NCBI GenBank assembly: GCA_945863875.1
Contig: CAMBBS010000010.1
Location: forward strand, 1 to 64,000
DNA length: 64,000 bases
Reading direction: 5' to 3'
Origin: Desulfopila aestuarii DSM 18488
Lineage (GTDB): Bacteria > Desulfobacterota > Desulfobulbia > Desulfobulbales > Desulfocapsaceae
Shown piece after piece: positions 1 through 8,764 of the stretch; position 1 is the first letter of the stretch; every line of letters starts with the position of its first letter. Position numbers and translations under genes: made by a program. The notes under the pieces are model-generated. The model did no database searches. It saw only the letters and a list, made by a program, of their open reading frames with translations, and was not told the DNA's origin.

Positions 1-503
1 TTCTGGGGAAGCAGATAGATCATGACAGGTGGACCTCCCGCATGGGCCAGGGTTGAGGTAAAGCCAGAGACACATCCCAGAACGGCACCCTCCAGCGTTG
101 CCGGTTTGTGGTTTTTGTAGACACCGGTCAGCATATTTTTTAACATCTGGTGTACAACGAATATGACTGCCAGAAGACCGATGCCTGTTTTAAGAATCTG
201 CTGGTTTCCCTGGAAAAAACTGAAAAAGAAAGCCCCGAGGGCAATCCCGGTAACTGCCCCCGGTAGAAGCCTTTGGAGACTTTGGCGGTCAAAGCGACGC
301 CGGTAGTGGAGGAGCGAAAAAATATCACAGATGATCAGTAATGGCAAAAGCAGTGCGGCAGCATCAACAACCGGAATAGCCACGGAGAGCAAAGGAGTGG
401 CCAGCACTGCGGCACCCGCGCCGAAACCTGCTTTGGAAATACCCAGCAAGGTAATGGCGATAACAGCATATGCCCAGAAAATGGGTGGATAATCGGGTAT
501 CAT
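1..503 (-). CDS. TauE/SafE-family permease (C-terminus cut by window edge)
   Basis: Integral membrane permease of the TauE/SafE (DUF81) family, which exports or imports small organic anions such as sulfite, sulfoacetate or related acids. The reading frame is open from an ATG at 503 to the left edge, about 167 residues. The N-terminus reads MIPDYPPIFWAYAVIAITLL and is followed by the family-typical Gly-rich GISKAGFGAG turn after the first membrane helix. Several hydrophobic helices follow. A good ribosome site (AGGAG, 511-515 on the complement) precedes the ATG. The gene diverges from the BASS-type transporter. The substrate cannot be told from sequence. Confidence 0.8.
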   Translation of the reverse strand, partial: MIPDYPPIFWAYAVIAITLLGISKAGFGAGAAVLATPLLSVAIPVVDAAALLLPLLIICDIFSLLHYRRRFDRQSLQRLLPGAVTGIALGAFFFSFFQGNQQILKTGIGLLAVIFVVHQMLKNMLTGVYKNHKPATLEGAVLGCVSGFTSTLAHAGGPPVMIYLLPQ

Positions 504-524
504 CAATAATCTCCTGAATTGATT

Positions 525-560
525 CTAACCCCGGTAAACGGCAAGCAAGCGGGGATGTTT
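525..560 (+). repeat. Truncated copy of a dispersed intergenic repeat
   Basis: Begins with CTAACCCCGGTAAACGG, the same head as the repeats at 9932-10033 and 30987-31089. Similarity fades after about 35 bases. It lies between the TauE-like and BASS-like genes. The shared head is clear; calling it a true third copy is an inference. Confidence 0.45.
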
Positions 561-641
561 TTTCAAAAGAGCTGCAGCTTGTCAGGTTGGAAAAGAGTGA
601 TAAATAATACAAAATGATACTTTAACTGTATGGGAAATAAT

Positions 642-1598
642 ATGCAATTCATCCTGGGCTGTTTAGGCAGACATGCCTCAATGGTGTTGCCATTGGGGGT
701 TCTTGTCGGCCTTTTTGTACCATATCTGGCGGATAGTTTCCAGCCCCTGCTGATTCCGGCACTGTTCGTTCCTTTGACACTGTCGCTGGTCCGTATTGAA
801 ACATCTCAATTGCGCAGCTCCCTGCTGCGCTGGCATTGGGTTGCTTTGCTGAGTTTCTGGATCTTGATACTGCGTCCTGCGGCAGTGTCGGCAATGTTAC
901 AACTCTTTCCCCTCCCTGCACCTATTGTTAAAGCAGTGCTTATCACCGCTGCCGCTCCACCGGTGACCGCTTGTGCGGCCATTGCAATCTTTTTAGGTGT
1001 CGATGCTGCCATTGTTGTGGCGGTCACCGTCGCAACCATGCTCCTGGTGCCGCTGTCACTGCCGCCAATGGTCTATTATCTTGTTGACTTGCAGATAAAA
1101 ACAGAATTATGGCAATTGAGCCTGCACCTGGCGCTATTTATTTTCGCGGCATTTATTGTCGCAGCACTTACCAAAAAGTGTATGGGGCAGTCTCGAATTC
1201 ACCAGAATGCCGCAATCCTTGACGGCACCTCGGTTGTCTTTATCGGCATTTTTATTATTGGGATCATGCATGGGGTGACGGACAAATTTATGCAACAACC
1301 CTGGTATGTCTTGCAGCTTTTTGTCGTTTCGACCCTCTTGGTAGTTGGTTTATATGTATTTGCGGCGGTGCTGTTCTGGCGGCTCGGGCCAGGTACGGCA
1401 ATGGCAATAGGGCTTGTCAGCGGCAATTGCAATATGGGTTTGATGTATTTAATTTTAGTGGATCAGGTGACCCTGGACGTACTGATTTTTTTTGCCATTG
1501 GCCAGATTCCGATGTACTTCCTTCCGTCTCTCCTGGCACCATTGATCAATAGGCTTCTTGTGCGGGGCAATCTTTGCCGCACCCCGCACAAAAGATGA
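642..1598 (+). CDS. Bile acid:sodium symporter (BASS)-like transporter
   Basis: Predicted inner-membrane transporter of about 318 residues with roughly nine to ten hydrophobic segments. The pattern resembles the BASS/SBF family: an N-terminal LPLGVLVGLFVPYLAD segment, a VPLTLSL segment, and a late helix with GNCNMGLMYLI, like the conserved G-x-R-N region of SBF proteins. These carriers move organic acids with sodium. The ATG at 642 is preferred because GGGA lies six bases upstream; an in-frame ATG at 630 has no ribosome site. The C-terminus is basic. It diverges from the TauE-like permease. The family call is by pattern and only moderately sure. Confidence 0.6.
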   Translation: MQFILGCLGRHASMVLPLGVLVGLFVPYLADSFQPLLIPALFVPLTLSLVRIETSQLRSSLLRWHWVALLSFWILILRPAAVSAMLQLFPLPAPIVKAVLITAAAPPVTACAAIAIFLGVDAAIVVAVTVATMLLVPLSLPPMVYYLVDLQIKTELWQLSLHLALFIFAAFIVAALTKKCMGQSRIHQNAAILDGTSVVFIGIFIIGIMHGVTDKFMQQPWYVLQLFVVSTLLVVGLYVFAAVLFWRLGPGTAMAIGLVSGNCNMGLMYLILVDQVTLDVLIFFAIGQIPMYFLPSLLAPLINRLLVRGNLCRTPHKR

Positions 1599-1735
1599 AT
1601 CACCAGAAAAGAACTTCTTGAAAATGGCCGGGTTGTTTCGTAACGGCCCCAGAAGGGTTCCGGCGTCCCTTTTTTGTTTTATGGCGTATTCCCCTGGAAT
1701 GATACCGTTATTCATAATTGGCTCTGCGGCCGATG

Positions 1736-1747
1736 ATTACATGTAAA
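1736..1747. promoter_or_regulatory. Copy of the ATTRYATGTAAT palindrome
   Basis: ATTACATGTAAA, one base from the perfect palindrome. It lies just upstream of a promoter-like pair, TTGACA (1754-1759) and TATTGT (1776-1781), spaced 16 bases, which would transcribe the TPR protein gene. It is the left-most member of a motif family that recurs to 40.6 kb. Confidence 0.5.
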
Positions 1748-1924
1748 ATGGTCTTGACAAGGGTGCGGGGCGGTGTATTGTTAGTTCCGTATATTGGGAT
1801 ATGAGATTCATCATGTGAGACGTTGATGGCGTGCTCTATAAACAATCCATGCTGATTTGCTGCGGTGCTGCAGTTGTTTGACATTTTGCATAAGAGATAA
1901 AGGCTATGGGTAAGGAGAGAGACA

Positions 1925-3442
1925 ATGGCTGATAGTTGGGATGCGTTGAACCAGAAGGTAATAGAATGTATACAGAAAGGTCAATTCCAGGAAGCCAGGG
2001 CGGCCGGCCGCGAGGCGTTGGATATTGCCGTAAAGGAAAACGGCGAGAAGCATAAGACTGTTGCCGTAACGCTGAATAATTTAGGTGAGCTCTATCATAT
2101 GATGGGAGACTATCAAGAAGCGGAAAAAAAGCTTCTTCAGTCTGTTGAGGTCAGTGAAGCGGTACATGGGGAGTCCTCTCTGGAAGTGGCGGATACTCTT
2201 GTCAACCTCGTTGAGATGTATATTACCCAGCAAAGATACCAGGAGGCGGAGCCGAAAATGGAAAAGGTTGCCGCCATATATGAGAAGTACCACGCAGATG
2301 ATCCTTCATTGCTGCCGCCTGTTTTCAGTACTCTCGCAGCAATTTATCTCGGACAGGGAAAACCGGATTCGGCCAAAAGGCAACTTGAAAGGGCTTTGCA
2401 GCTCATAGAAAAAAATCAGGGGCAGAGCGACCCAGGGCTTGGGCCTATTCTTAAAAGTCTCTCGGTCATTGACCGACATGCCGGCGATATGGATGCCGCA
2501 GAGAAAAAACTTCGCCGGGCCCTGGTCATTTATGAAAACAGTATTGGCCCGGGACACCCTGAATTTGCAGGTATATTGACCCACCTTTCTGAAGTTTACC
2601 TGGCGAAGGGGTTGATCGCAGCAGCCGAACCGCTGTTGAACCAGGCTATTGGCATCTTCAAAGACACTCTCCCGGACGATCATCCGGAAATTGGTGCGGC
2701 AATGGACAGGCTGGCGGCATTATACGCAGCCACCGGGCAAACGGAAAAGGCCGAGCCGCTCCTGCAGGAAGCTATAAAAATATACACATCTTCTCTTGGC
2801 GAGGAACATCCGGTTCTTGCCGAAGCGCTAAACAGTCTGGCCGAGATCTTTATTCACCGTGGGCGTCATAAAGACGCTTTGCCGCTTCTGGAAAAATCTC
2901 TTGCCGCGCGAGAGAAAGCTTTGGGGGCAAAACATCCGGCTGTTGCGCAGTCTCTTAATAACCTTGCGGTGATTTATAATAAAAGGGGAGATCGGGCTCT
3001 GGCCCTGAAGCAGCATCAGCGTGCTCTTGATATTCGGGAGACGGCCTTTGGTAAAGACCATCCGGCTATTACGCAATCTCTGGAGAATATGGCCGCTCTT
3101 TATCGGGAGCAGGGGAAAAATAGCGAGGCTGAAACTATGCTCAAACAGTCTTTGGCTATCTGGGAGAAGGCCCACGGTATCGACCACCCGGCTACCGCCC
3201 AGAGTTATCACAACCTTGCTACCTTGTATGTCGATTCGGGAAAATACCAGGAGGCGGAACAGGCCCTCTTGACCGCCAGGAAGATTCTGGAAAAGAACCA
3301 TGAAGGCAATAGTATGCACATGGCAACTGTCTTCGAAACACTTTCGGGGCTCTGTCACAAGATGGGTAAAGTTTCAGAGAGTAAAGAATATGCGGCTCGT
3401 GTGCATAAAATACGCCAACCCGAACATATGAACAGACAATAA
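1925..3442 (+). CDS. TPR-repeat protein (kinesin-light-chain-like repeats)
   Basis: 505-residue soluble protein made almost wholly of about eleven tandem tetratricopeptide repeats of about 42 residues. They are the kinesin-light-chain/NPHP3 type, with recurring LNNLA.(I/L)Y...G and A..L..ALxIxE..xGxxHP blocks. Such proteins act as binding scaffolds; no catalytic domain is visible. No signal peptide or membrane helix is seen, so a cytoplasmic location is likely. The ATG at 1925 has a strong GGAGAG ribosome site. It is followed after four bases by the FMN reductase gene, so the two are probably co-transcribed. The partner is unknown. Confidence 0.85.
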   Translation: MADSWDALNQKVIECIQKGQFQEARAAGREALDIAVKENGEKHKTVAVTLNNLGELYHMMGDYQEAEKKLLQSVEVSEAVHGESSLEVADTLVNLVEMYITQQRYQEAEPKMEKVAAIYEKYHADDPSLLPPVFSTLAAIYLGQGKPDSAKRQLERALQLIEKNQGQSDPGLGPILKSLSVIDRHAGDMDAAEKKLRRALVIYENSIGPGHPEFAGILTHLSEVYLAKGLIAAAEPLLNQAIGIFKDTLPDDHPEIGAAMDRLAALYAATGQTEKAEPLLQEAIKIYTSSLGEEHPVLAEALNSLAEIFIHRGRHKDALPLLEKSLAAREKALGAKHPAVAQSLNNLAVIYNKRGDRALALKQHQRALDIRETAFGKDHPAITQSLENMAALYREQGKNSEAETMLKQSLAIWEKAHGIDHPATAQSYHNLATLYVDSGKYQEAEQALLTARKILEKNHEGNSMHMATVFETLSGLCHKMGKVSESKEYAARVHKIRQPEHMNRQ

Positions 3443-3446
3443 CATT

Positions 3447-3998
3447 ATGAAATTACTTGGAATCAGTGGAAGCATAAGGAAAGAATCATACAATACCAGA
3501 ATCTTGCACGCTGCAGCGAAATGTTTGCCCGAAGGGGTCACCATGAGTTTTAGCGACTGTGCAGATCTGCCTCTTTATAACAATGATCTTGACCAGGACA
3601 TCAAGCCGGAATCGGTCGAGCGACTGTTGCGGTCTATTAAAGACAGTGATGGATTGTTGATCGCGACTCCCGAGTACAATTATAGCATTCCCGGCGTGTT
3701 GAAAAATGCCATCGACTGGGCATCACGTCCGGGCTACAAATCAGTTCTGGCCGGGAAACCGGCGGCCATCGTCAGTGCCTCAAAAAGCGTTGTCGGTGGG
3801 GCGCGGGTGCAGCTGCATCTTCGTGATGTCTTCTCCAGTACCTTGACTCCGGTGGTCCCTTCACCGCCCTTTCTCGTGCCATTGGTCCAGGAAAAGTTTA
3901 ATCAGCAAGGTGAGCTCGTTGATGCGGATACCATGCGGCGTCTCGACAGATATATGCAGGACTTGGTCAAATGGGTGGGCCGGATGAACGATCGATGA
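3447..3998 (+). CDS. NADPH-dependent FMN reductase (flavodoxin-like)
   Basis: 183-residue flavodoxin-like oxidoreductase of the NADPH-dependent FMN reductase family (ChrR/YieF/ArsH relatives), which uses FMN to reduce quinones, azo compounds or metal oxyanions. The N-terminus GISGSIRKESYNT is the FMN-phosphate loop. PEYNYSIPGVLKNAIDWASR (about 75-94) is the family signature. It starts four bases after the TPR gene and ends 23 bases before the converging sigma-54 regulator. The physiological substrate cannot be inferred; a link to quinone-like aromatic intermediates is only suggested by the neighbourhood. Confidence 0.85.
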   Translation: MKLLGISGSIRKESYNTRILHAAAKCLPEGVTMSFSDCADLPLYNNDLDQDIKPESVERLLRSIKDSDGLLIATPEYNYSIPGVLKNAIDWASRPGYKSVLAGKPAAIVSASKSVVGGARVQLHLRDVFSSTLTPVVPSPPFLVPLVQEKFNQQGELVDADTMRRLDRYMQDLVKWVGRMNDR

Positions 3999-4021
3999 TT
4001 ATATTTCTTAATTTTAGATAG

Positions 4022-5560
4022 TTATTGTGTCAGATGATTGCGGCCGAATTCGATCCCAAGTTTGGTCATACGATTGCGAAGGGTGTTGGGGTGGATGCCG
4101 AGAAGAGCCGCCGCCCCAACATTGCCGTTTATTTTTCCCCTGGTCATCTTCAGTGTCTGGATAATGTGCTGGCGCACGACATCGTCAAGAGGGGTGACCT
4201 GTGTATCGATTTTGAGAGAGAAGTCGCTTTTTACAACCGGTGACGCTTCCTGGGGCCGTTGGAAATAGAGTGGTCCTTGACGGTGCAGAATCAGGGAGCG
4301 TTCGACGGCGTTTTCCAGTTCGCGGACATTTCCCGGCCATGTCTGTTGCATGATACTTTTCAGCTCGTCCGGAGCAATTTCCGGTACGGGGTAAATGCCC
4401 AGCTCCTTCGATTTCTTACCGAGAAAGTAGTTGATCAGCAGGGGTATGTCGTTAATCCGTGCGCGGAGCGGCGGAATAACGATGGGAAACATGTTAATGC
4501 GAAACCAAAGGTCTTCCCTGAATAATCCGTCACATACCATCTGTTTTATGTCCCGGTGGGTGGCTGCAATCACCCTGATATCTAATTTTATGGGCGGCGA
4601 GCCGCCAACCCGCTCGATCTCCTGCGTTTGCAGTACCCGTAACAGGCGGATTTGCGCCCAAGGGGGCAGTTCACCTATTTCGTCGAGAAAGATAGTCCCC
4701 TTGTGCGCCCTTTCAAAGCGCCCGCGCTTCTGGGTAACCGCGCCGGTAAAGGCGCCTTTTTCGTGACCGAAGAGCTCGCTGTCGATCAGGTTTTCCGGAA
4801 TCGCCCCGCAATTAACCTTGATGAAGGGCTCGTTCTTGCGGTGCGATTGACGATGAATTGCATTGGCGATAACCTCCTTGCCCGTACCGGTTTCGCCAAG
4901 AAGGAGGATGGTGTTTTTCAAATGGGCTATCTGAGCCACCTTGTCCATCACTTCCTGCAAACCTGTTTCGCCGCCCACTACCTTATCCCCCGACTGAGAT
5001 ATGAGTTCACTGTGCAGATAGAGGTTGTCCGATACCAGTTTTTCTTTGATGTCAACCAGTTCTTGATGTTTTAGGGCATTGGCCATGGCAATGGCAAATG
5101 GTTCCCGCAGTTGCGAGATGAGCTGGGCATCCTCTTCAGTGAAACGGTCACTACCTTTTGCAAACAGATCGATAACGCCGAGTCGGTGCCCCTCGATAAA
5201 GAGGCGCAGGGCGATAAAGCAATGGTTGGACAGATGAAACTCCGAAGTGATTATCCGCCCCAGCGGGTCATCTGCAGGGTTGTTGATGATCAGATAATCC
5301 TTTAACCTTTGTCCGCTTTCTATGGCCTGAACGAGCCCCGCCGGGAGCTTGATCGATTTTTCAATTTTGCGGCCGCCGTCACTATCCGCCATGGCGATGT
5401 ACTTGATACCACTGCTGCTCGGTTCGTAGATATTGAGATATATGGCATCAGCCGGGAGGTGTTTTCGGACGTATTGGAAGCATCGCCACAGTGCGGTTTC
5501 CACATTGAGGCTGCTGCAAAGGAGCAGTGTCGCCTGTTTAAAAAAGAGATTTTCATCCAT
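4022..5560 (-). CDS. Sigma-54-dependent transcriptional activator (GAF-AAA+-Fis)
   Basis: 512-residue bacterial enhancer-binding protein. An N-terminal GAF-like sensor domain (about 10-170) is followed by the AAA+ domain with Walker A GETGTGKE, the sigma-54-contacting GAFTGA loop and Walker B TIFLDEIGE. A C-terminal Fis-type helix-turn-helix ends in AALLGIHPNTLRNRMTKLGI. No phosphoreceiver domain is present, so activation is probably by a small ligand bound to the GAF domain, as in FhlA or MopR. The ATG at 5560 is preferred over a TTG at 5599, which would place a putative activator site inside the gene. It diverges from the transhydroxylase genes, whose promoter is of the sigma-54 type, so these are the likely target. 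Confidence 0.92.
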   Translation of the reverse strand: MDENLFFKQATLLLCSSLNVETALWRCFQYVRKHLPADAIYLNIYEPSSSGIKYIAMADSDGGRKIEKSIKLPAGLVQAIESGQRLKDYLIINNPADDPLGRIITSEFHLSNHCFIALRLFIEGHRLGVIDLFAKGSDRFTEEDAQLISQLREPFAIAMANALKHQELVDIKEKLVSDNLYLHSELISQSGDKVVGGETGLQEVMDKVAQIAHLKNTILLLGETGTGKEVIANAIHRQSHRKNEPFIKVNCGAIPENLIDSELFGHEKGAFTGAVTQKRGRFERAHKGTIFLDEIGELPPWAQIRLLRVLQTQEIERVGGSPPIKLDIRVIAATHRDIKQMVCDGLFREDLWFRINMFPIVIPPLRARINDIPLLINYFLGKKSKELGIYPVPEIAPDELKSIMQQTWPGNVRELENAVERSLILHRQGPLYFQRPQEASPVVKSDFSLKIDTQVTPLDDVVRQHIIQTLKMTRGKINGNVGAAALLGIHPNTLRNRMTKLGIEFGRNHLTQ

Positions 5561-5578
5561 AAATACCACCGCTGTTTG

Positions 5579-5646
5579 TTTCCATATATGGTAATTCAAG
5601 GTTTTGATTTACCGTATATCAAAGTTTATCTTACCGAATATGGAAA
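5579..5646 (+). promoter_or_regulatory. Three candidate upstream activator sites for the sigma-54 regulator
   Basis: Three related sites, two on one strand and one inverted: TTTCCATATATGGTAA (5579-5594), TTACCGTATATCAAA (about 5610-5624) and TTACCGAATATGGAAA (5631-5646). The shared core is TTACCGNATATSRAAA. They lie about 60-120 bases upstream of the -24/-12 promoter, the usual place for enhancer-binding protein sites. Their assignment to the adjacent activator is inferred. Confidence 0.65.
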
Positions 5647-5694
5647 TGAACTGCAACCTCAATTCTAAGTGCTTGTAAATAAGCAAGAAAATAT

Positions 5695-5711
5695 TGGCGC
5701 GTTGATTGCAT
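5695..5711 (+). promoter_or_regulatory. Sigma-54 (-24/-12) promoter for the athL1-athS1 genes
   Basis: TGGCGCGTTGATTGCAT matches the sigma-54 consensus TGGCRYRNNNNTTGCW, with exactly ten bases between the GG (5696-5697) and GC (5708-5709) pairs. Transcription would start near 5721, leaving a leader of about 35 bases. The -12 element overlaps the palindrome ATTGCATGTAAT (5705-5716), so a repressor there would block polymerase. Confidence 0.82.
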
Positions 5712-5716
5712 GTAAT
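5705..5716. promoter_or_regulatory. Copy of the ATTRYATGTAAT palindrome over the -12 element
   Basis: ATTGCATGTAAT, overlapping the -12 box of the sigma-54 promoter upstream of the transhydroxylase large-subunit gene. It is the same motif as at 9656, 28065, 28243, 30523 and 40639. Confidence 0.55.
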
Positions 5717-5755
5717 GATTGAGAATCAATGACTTATTTATGGAGGATTTACAAG

Positions 5756-8700
5756 ATGAAACTCTCGGTTGACGGTTTCTTGACCAGATATGAACGTGCA
5801 TCGAACCTGCTGTTTCAACTTATGCTGTACGCCATGCTTTTGGTGATCAGGGCCAAAAGGATGCTTATGCCCTCGTTCAGGCTGCGCTTGATGGAGAAGG
5901 ATCTGACTGCCCAGATTAAAATACGCGGCGATAGCTATGGGCGGGCGTACATCTTCAAAAATGGTAAGGTGTCCTCCGTAACAGGGGTGGCGGCAAATCC
6001 GGATGTCGGTATTGTTTTCACCAGTTCGGCCATAGCCGTGCGACTGATGCTGTCTTCTCGGGACTACCTCAGGCAGATCAACGCGATGAAAAATTTCCAG
6101 GTGGATGTCGAGGGAAAAGACGAGTGTGCCGTCTGGTTTATGCAGACCCTGAACAAGCTGCTCACTCTTTCCGAGGCTCCGCAATTCGGTATGCCTGTAG
6201 ACGAAGAGACGACCAGGTATGTCAATAACACCAACGGGGGACCTGTCTTTGTCTATGTAAAAAAAGGCAAGATCATTCGCATCACCCCTGTGGAATTCGA
6301 TGATACCGACGGCAAGTCGTGGACCATACATGCTCGAGGTAAATCTTTTACACCCCCGCGGAAGGGAACGGTAAGTCCCTATGTTTTAGGGCTGAAATCG
6401 ATGATTTATTCGAAAGACCGGCTGTTGTATCCGATGAAGCGGATAGATTTTGACCCTGACGGAGCGCGGAATTGCCAGAACCGAGGCATCTCAGGCTACG
6501 AGCAGATCAGTTGGGATAGGGCCCTTGATATCGTAGCGGCCGAGATTAAAAGAGTAAAACGAGAGCATGGTCCAGGCGCGATTATGAACGGTAGTGGTTC
6601 GCATCATACCTGGGGGAATATCGGCTACTGGCTGAGCGCCAAAACCCGTTTTATGAACACTATCGGATCGAGCCATGTGGTGCATAATCCCGATAGCTGG
6701 GAGGGCTGGTACTGGGGAGCCATGCATCACTGGGGCAACTCCATTCGAAATGGGGCGACAGACACCTACGGGACCGTTGAGGATTGTCTGAAAGAAGCAG
6801 AGATGATTGTTTTCTGGTCGAGCGATCCCGAATCGACAAGTGGCGTATACGGGGCCTTCGAAGGAACCGTGCGTCGGCAGTGGGCAAAGTCGCTGGGAAT
6901 TAAAATGGTCCACATTGATCCCTATTATAACCATACCGCGGCTCTTCTTGGCGGCAAGTGGATTGCACCACGGCCGGATACAGGAAATAGCATGTCGCTG
7001 GCCATCGCCTATGTCTGGATAAAAGAGGACCTGTACGACAAGAACTATGTTGCCAACCTGACCGTCGGCTTTGAAAAGTGGCGTGATTATATTCTCGGCC
7101 AGGTCGATGACATACCGAAGACACCGGAATGGCAGGAAGGGGAAACCAATGTGCCGGCACGTGTTGTCCGCGCTCTTGCACGCCAGTGGGGGAGCAGAAA
7201 GACCTATCTGTCGCCGGGGGGGCTGGCCGGTTTTGGCGGAGCCTGTCGATGTGCAACCGGAATTGAATGGGCCCGCTCCATGGTTTGCCTCATGGCCATG
7301 CAGGGCCTGGGCAAACCAGGGGTGAATATGGGCTGCCTGCAGCAGGGTGCCCCGGTGGACACCAATTTTTACTTTCCCGGTTATGCGGAGGGCGGGCTCT
7401 CGGGCGATCTGGACTATACCGGTCTGCGGGTCAGCATGTATCAACGAATGCCGCAGCTGCCGTCGATGAATTCCGTTTCCCAGATGATTCCACGATTACG
7501 CATTCCGGAGGCGATTCTTAACCAGTCCTGCGAGGGGTATCCTACTGATCCTAAGAGTATTGAAGGCCAGTTTAAAAAAATAACCTATCCCGCTCCAGGG
7601 CACTCACCGGCCAGGATGTACTATAAATATGGTGGGTCGCATTTTGGTACCATGGCCGATTCCAACCGTTTTGCCCGGGCCTATAGAAGTGACAATCTCG
7701 AATTCGTCGTCAATCAATCGATCTGGTTTGAGGGGGAGGCCAAGTTTGCCGATGTAATTTTGCCGGCATGTACCAACTTCGAACGGTGGGATATTGGCGA
7801 GACGGCGAACTCCGGAGGGTATAGTCATCATCAGTTTATTCAGTGGAACCATAGGGTGATCACCATGCAGCATAAATGCATTGAGCCGCTCGGTGAATCC
7901 AGGTCAGACTACCAGATTTTTCTCGATCTGGCCGAGCGGCTGGGGATGGGCGCTCTTTTTTCCGAAGGGATGACCGAACTGGAGTGGTGTCAGAGGCTGT
8001 TTAATGCGAGCGATCTGCCCACCGTGGTGTCATGGCGGGCATTTTTGAAAAAGGGATATTATGTTGTTCCGGCACCCAGGGAAGAAAACCGCGCCCCGGT
8101 GTCTTATCGCTGGTTTGCCGAAGGCAAAAAGAAAAATGTGCCGGAATTAACCCCATTACCTTCGGACTATACCGATGAGTGGCGAAAAGGTTTGCAGACA
8201 CAATCGGGCAAGCTCGAGTTCGAATCTTCCAGCCTGAAAAGATTTGCCCCGGACGACCCGGAGCGGCCGCCGATCTCCACGTTTATTCCCTCGTGGGAAG
8301 GGCATCACAACACCGAGCTCTATGCCAAATACCCTTTGAATCTGATTTCGCCCCATCCCCGCTATAGTTTTCATACCATGTTTGATGGGAAAGACTGCGT
8401 CATCAACGACGTAAAGGATCACCGGGTGCTGATTGACGGCTACTATTACTGGATTGTCAGGATTAACGTCGACGATGCCCGTAAACGACATATTAGCAAC
8501 AACAGTCTGGTCAGACTCTTTAACGACCGGGGGGAGGTGATTTGCGCCGCCCATATCACCGATCGGCTTCCTCCGGGAACCATGCAGTCACCGGAAGGAT
8601 CGGCCATCTACGATCCGATCGGTGAACCGGGAGAATCTCCTGACCGGGGCGGGTGCATCAATGTGCTCACGCCCAGCAGAAACATCATCAAAAAATCTCA

Positions 8701-8764
8701 CTCAACAGCCTCCAATTCCTGTCTGGTACAGGTTGAGTTATGGGAAGAAGGAGTGGCACAATGA
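5756..8764 (+). CDS. athL: Pyrogallol/phloroglucinol transhydroxylase-type large subunit with N-terminal SCP2-like domain
   Basis: 1002-residue molybdopterin enzyme of the DMSO reductase family, closest by recall to the large subunit of pyrogallol:phloroglucinol transhydroxylase (AthL, 875 residues). It lacks an N-terminal Fe-S motif, as AthL does. Residues His283, Tyr291, Asp313, Ser314 and Trp315 match AthL His144, Tyr152, Asp174, Ser175 (the Mo ligand) and Trp176 at a constant offset of 139. The first ~139 residues are extra: a hydrophobic/basic stretch (about 15-45) and then an SCP2 sterol-carrier-like fold (about 45-130, with NPDVGIVFTSS and MKNFQVDVEGKDE). The ATG at 5756 has GGAGG nine bases upstream; an ATG at 5729 has none. 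The stop overlaps athS1 as ATGA. Substrate could be pyrogallol, resorcinol or another polyhydroxybenzene. Confidence 0.87.
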   Translation: MKLSVDGFLTRYERASNLLFQLMLYAMLLVIRAKRMLMPSFRLRLMEKDLTAQIKIRGDSYGRAYIFKNGKVSSVTGVAANPDVGIVFTSSAIAVRLMLSSRDYLRQINAMKNFQVDVEGKDECAVWFMQTLNKLLTLSEAPQFGMPVDEETTRYVNNTNGGPVFVYVKKGKIIRITPVEFDDTDGKSWTIHARGKSFTPPRKGTVSPYVLGLKSMIYSKDRLLYPMKRIDFDPDGARNCQNRGISGYEQISWDRALDIVAAEIKRVKREHGPGAIMNGSGSHHTWGNIGYWLSAKTRFMNTIGSSHVVHNPDSWEGWYWGAMHHWGNSIRNGATDTYGTVEDCLKEAEMIVFWSSDPESTSGVYGAFEGTVRRQWAKSLGIKMVHIDPYYNHTAALLGGKWIAPRPDTGNSMSLAIAYVWIKEDLYDKNYVANLTVGFEKWRDYILGQVDDIPKTPEWQEGETNVPARVVRALARQWGSRKTYLSPGGLAGFGGACRCATGIEWARSMVCLMAMQGLGKPGVNMGCLQQGAPVDTNFYFPGYAEGGLSGDLDYTGLRVSMYQRMPQLPSMNSVSQMIPRLRIPEAILNQSCEGYPTDPKSIEGQFKKITYPAPGHSPARMYYKYGGSHFGTMADSNRFARAYRSDNLEFVVNQSIWFEGEAKFADVILPACTNFERWDIGETANSGGYSHHQFIQWNHRVITMQHKCIEPLGESRSDYQIFLDLAERLGMGALFSEGMTELEWCQRLFNASDLPTVVSWRAFLKKGYYVVPAPREENRAPVSYRWFAEGKKKNVPELTPLPSDYTDEWRKGLQTQSGKLEFESSSLKRFAPDDPERPPISTFIPSWEGHHNTELYAKYPLNLISPHPRYSFHTMFDGKDCVINDVKDHRVLIDGYYYWIVRINVDDARKRHISNNSLVRLFNDRGEVICAAHITDRLPPGTMQSPEGSAIYDPIGEPGESPDRGGCINVLTPSRNIIKKSHSTASNSCLVQVELWEEGVAQ

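Noticed and set aside
5558-5599. TTG at 5599 as start of the sigma-54 activator
   Set aside because: It would place the first candidate activator site inside the gene, and the ATG at 5560 begins the family-like part of the protein.
4025-5668. Several + strand frames of 70-140 codons
   Set aside because: All are antisense to the sigma-54 activator gene with no ribosome sites or recognised domains.
6491-7444. 317-codon open frame on the - strand
   Set aside because: Antisense to the AthL1 catalytic region; composition rich in H, P and R as expected of a shadow frame.
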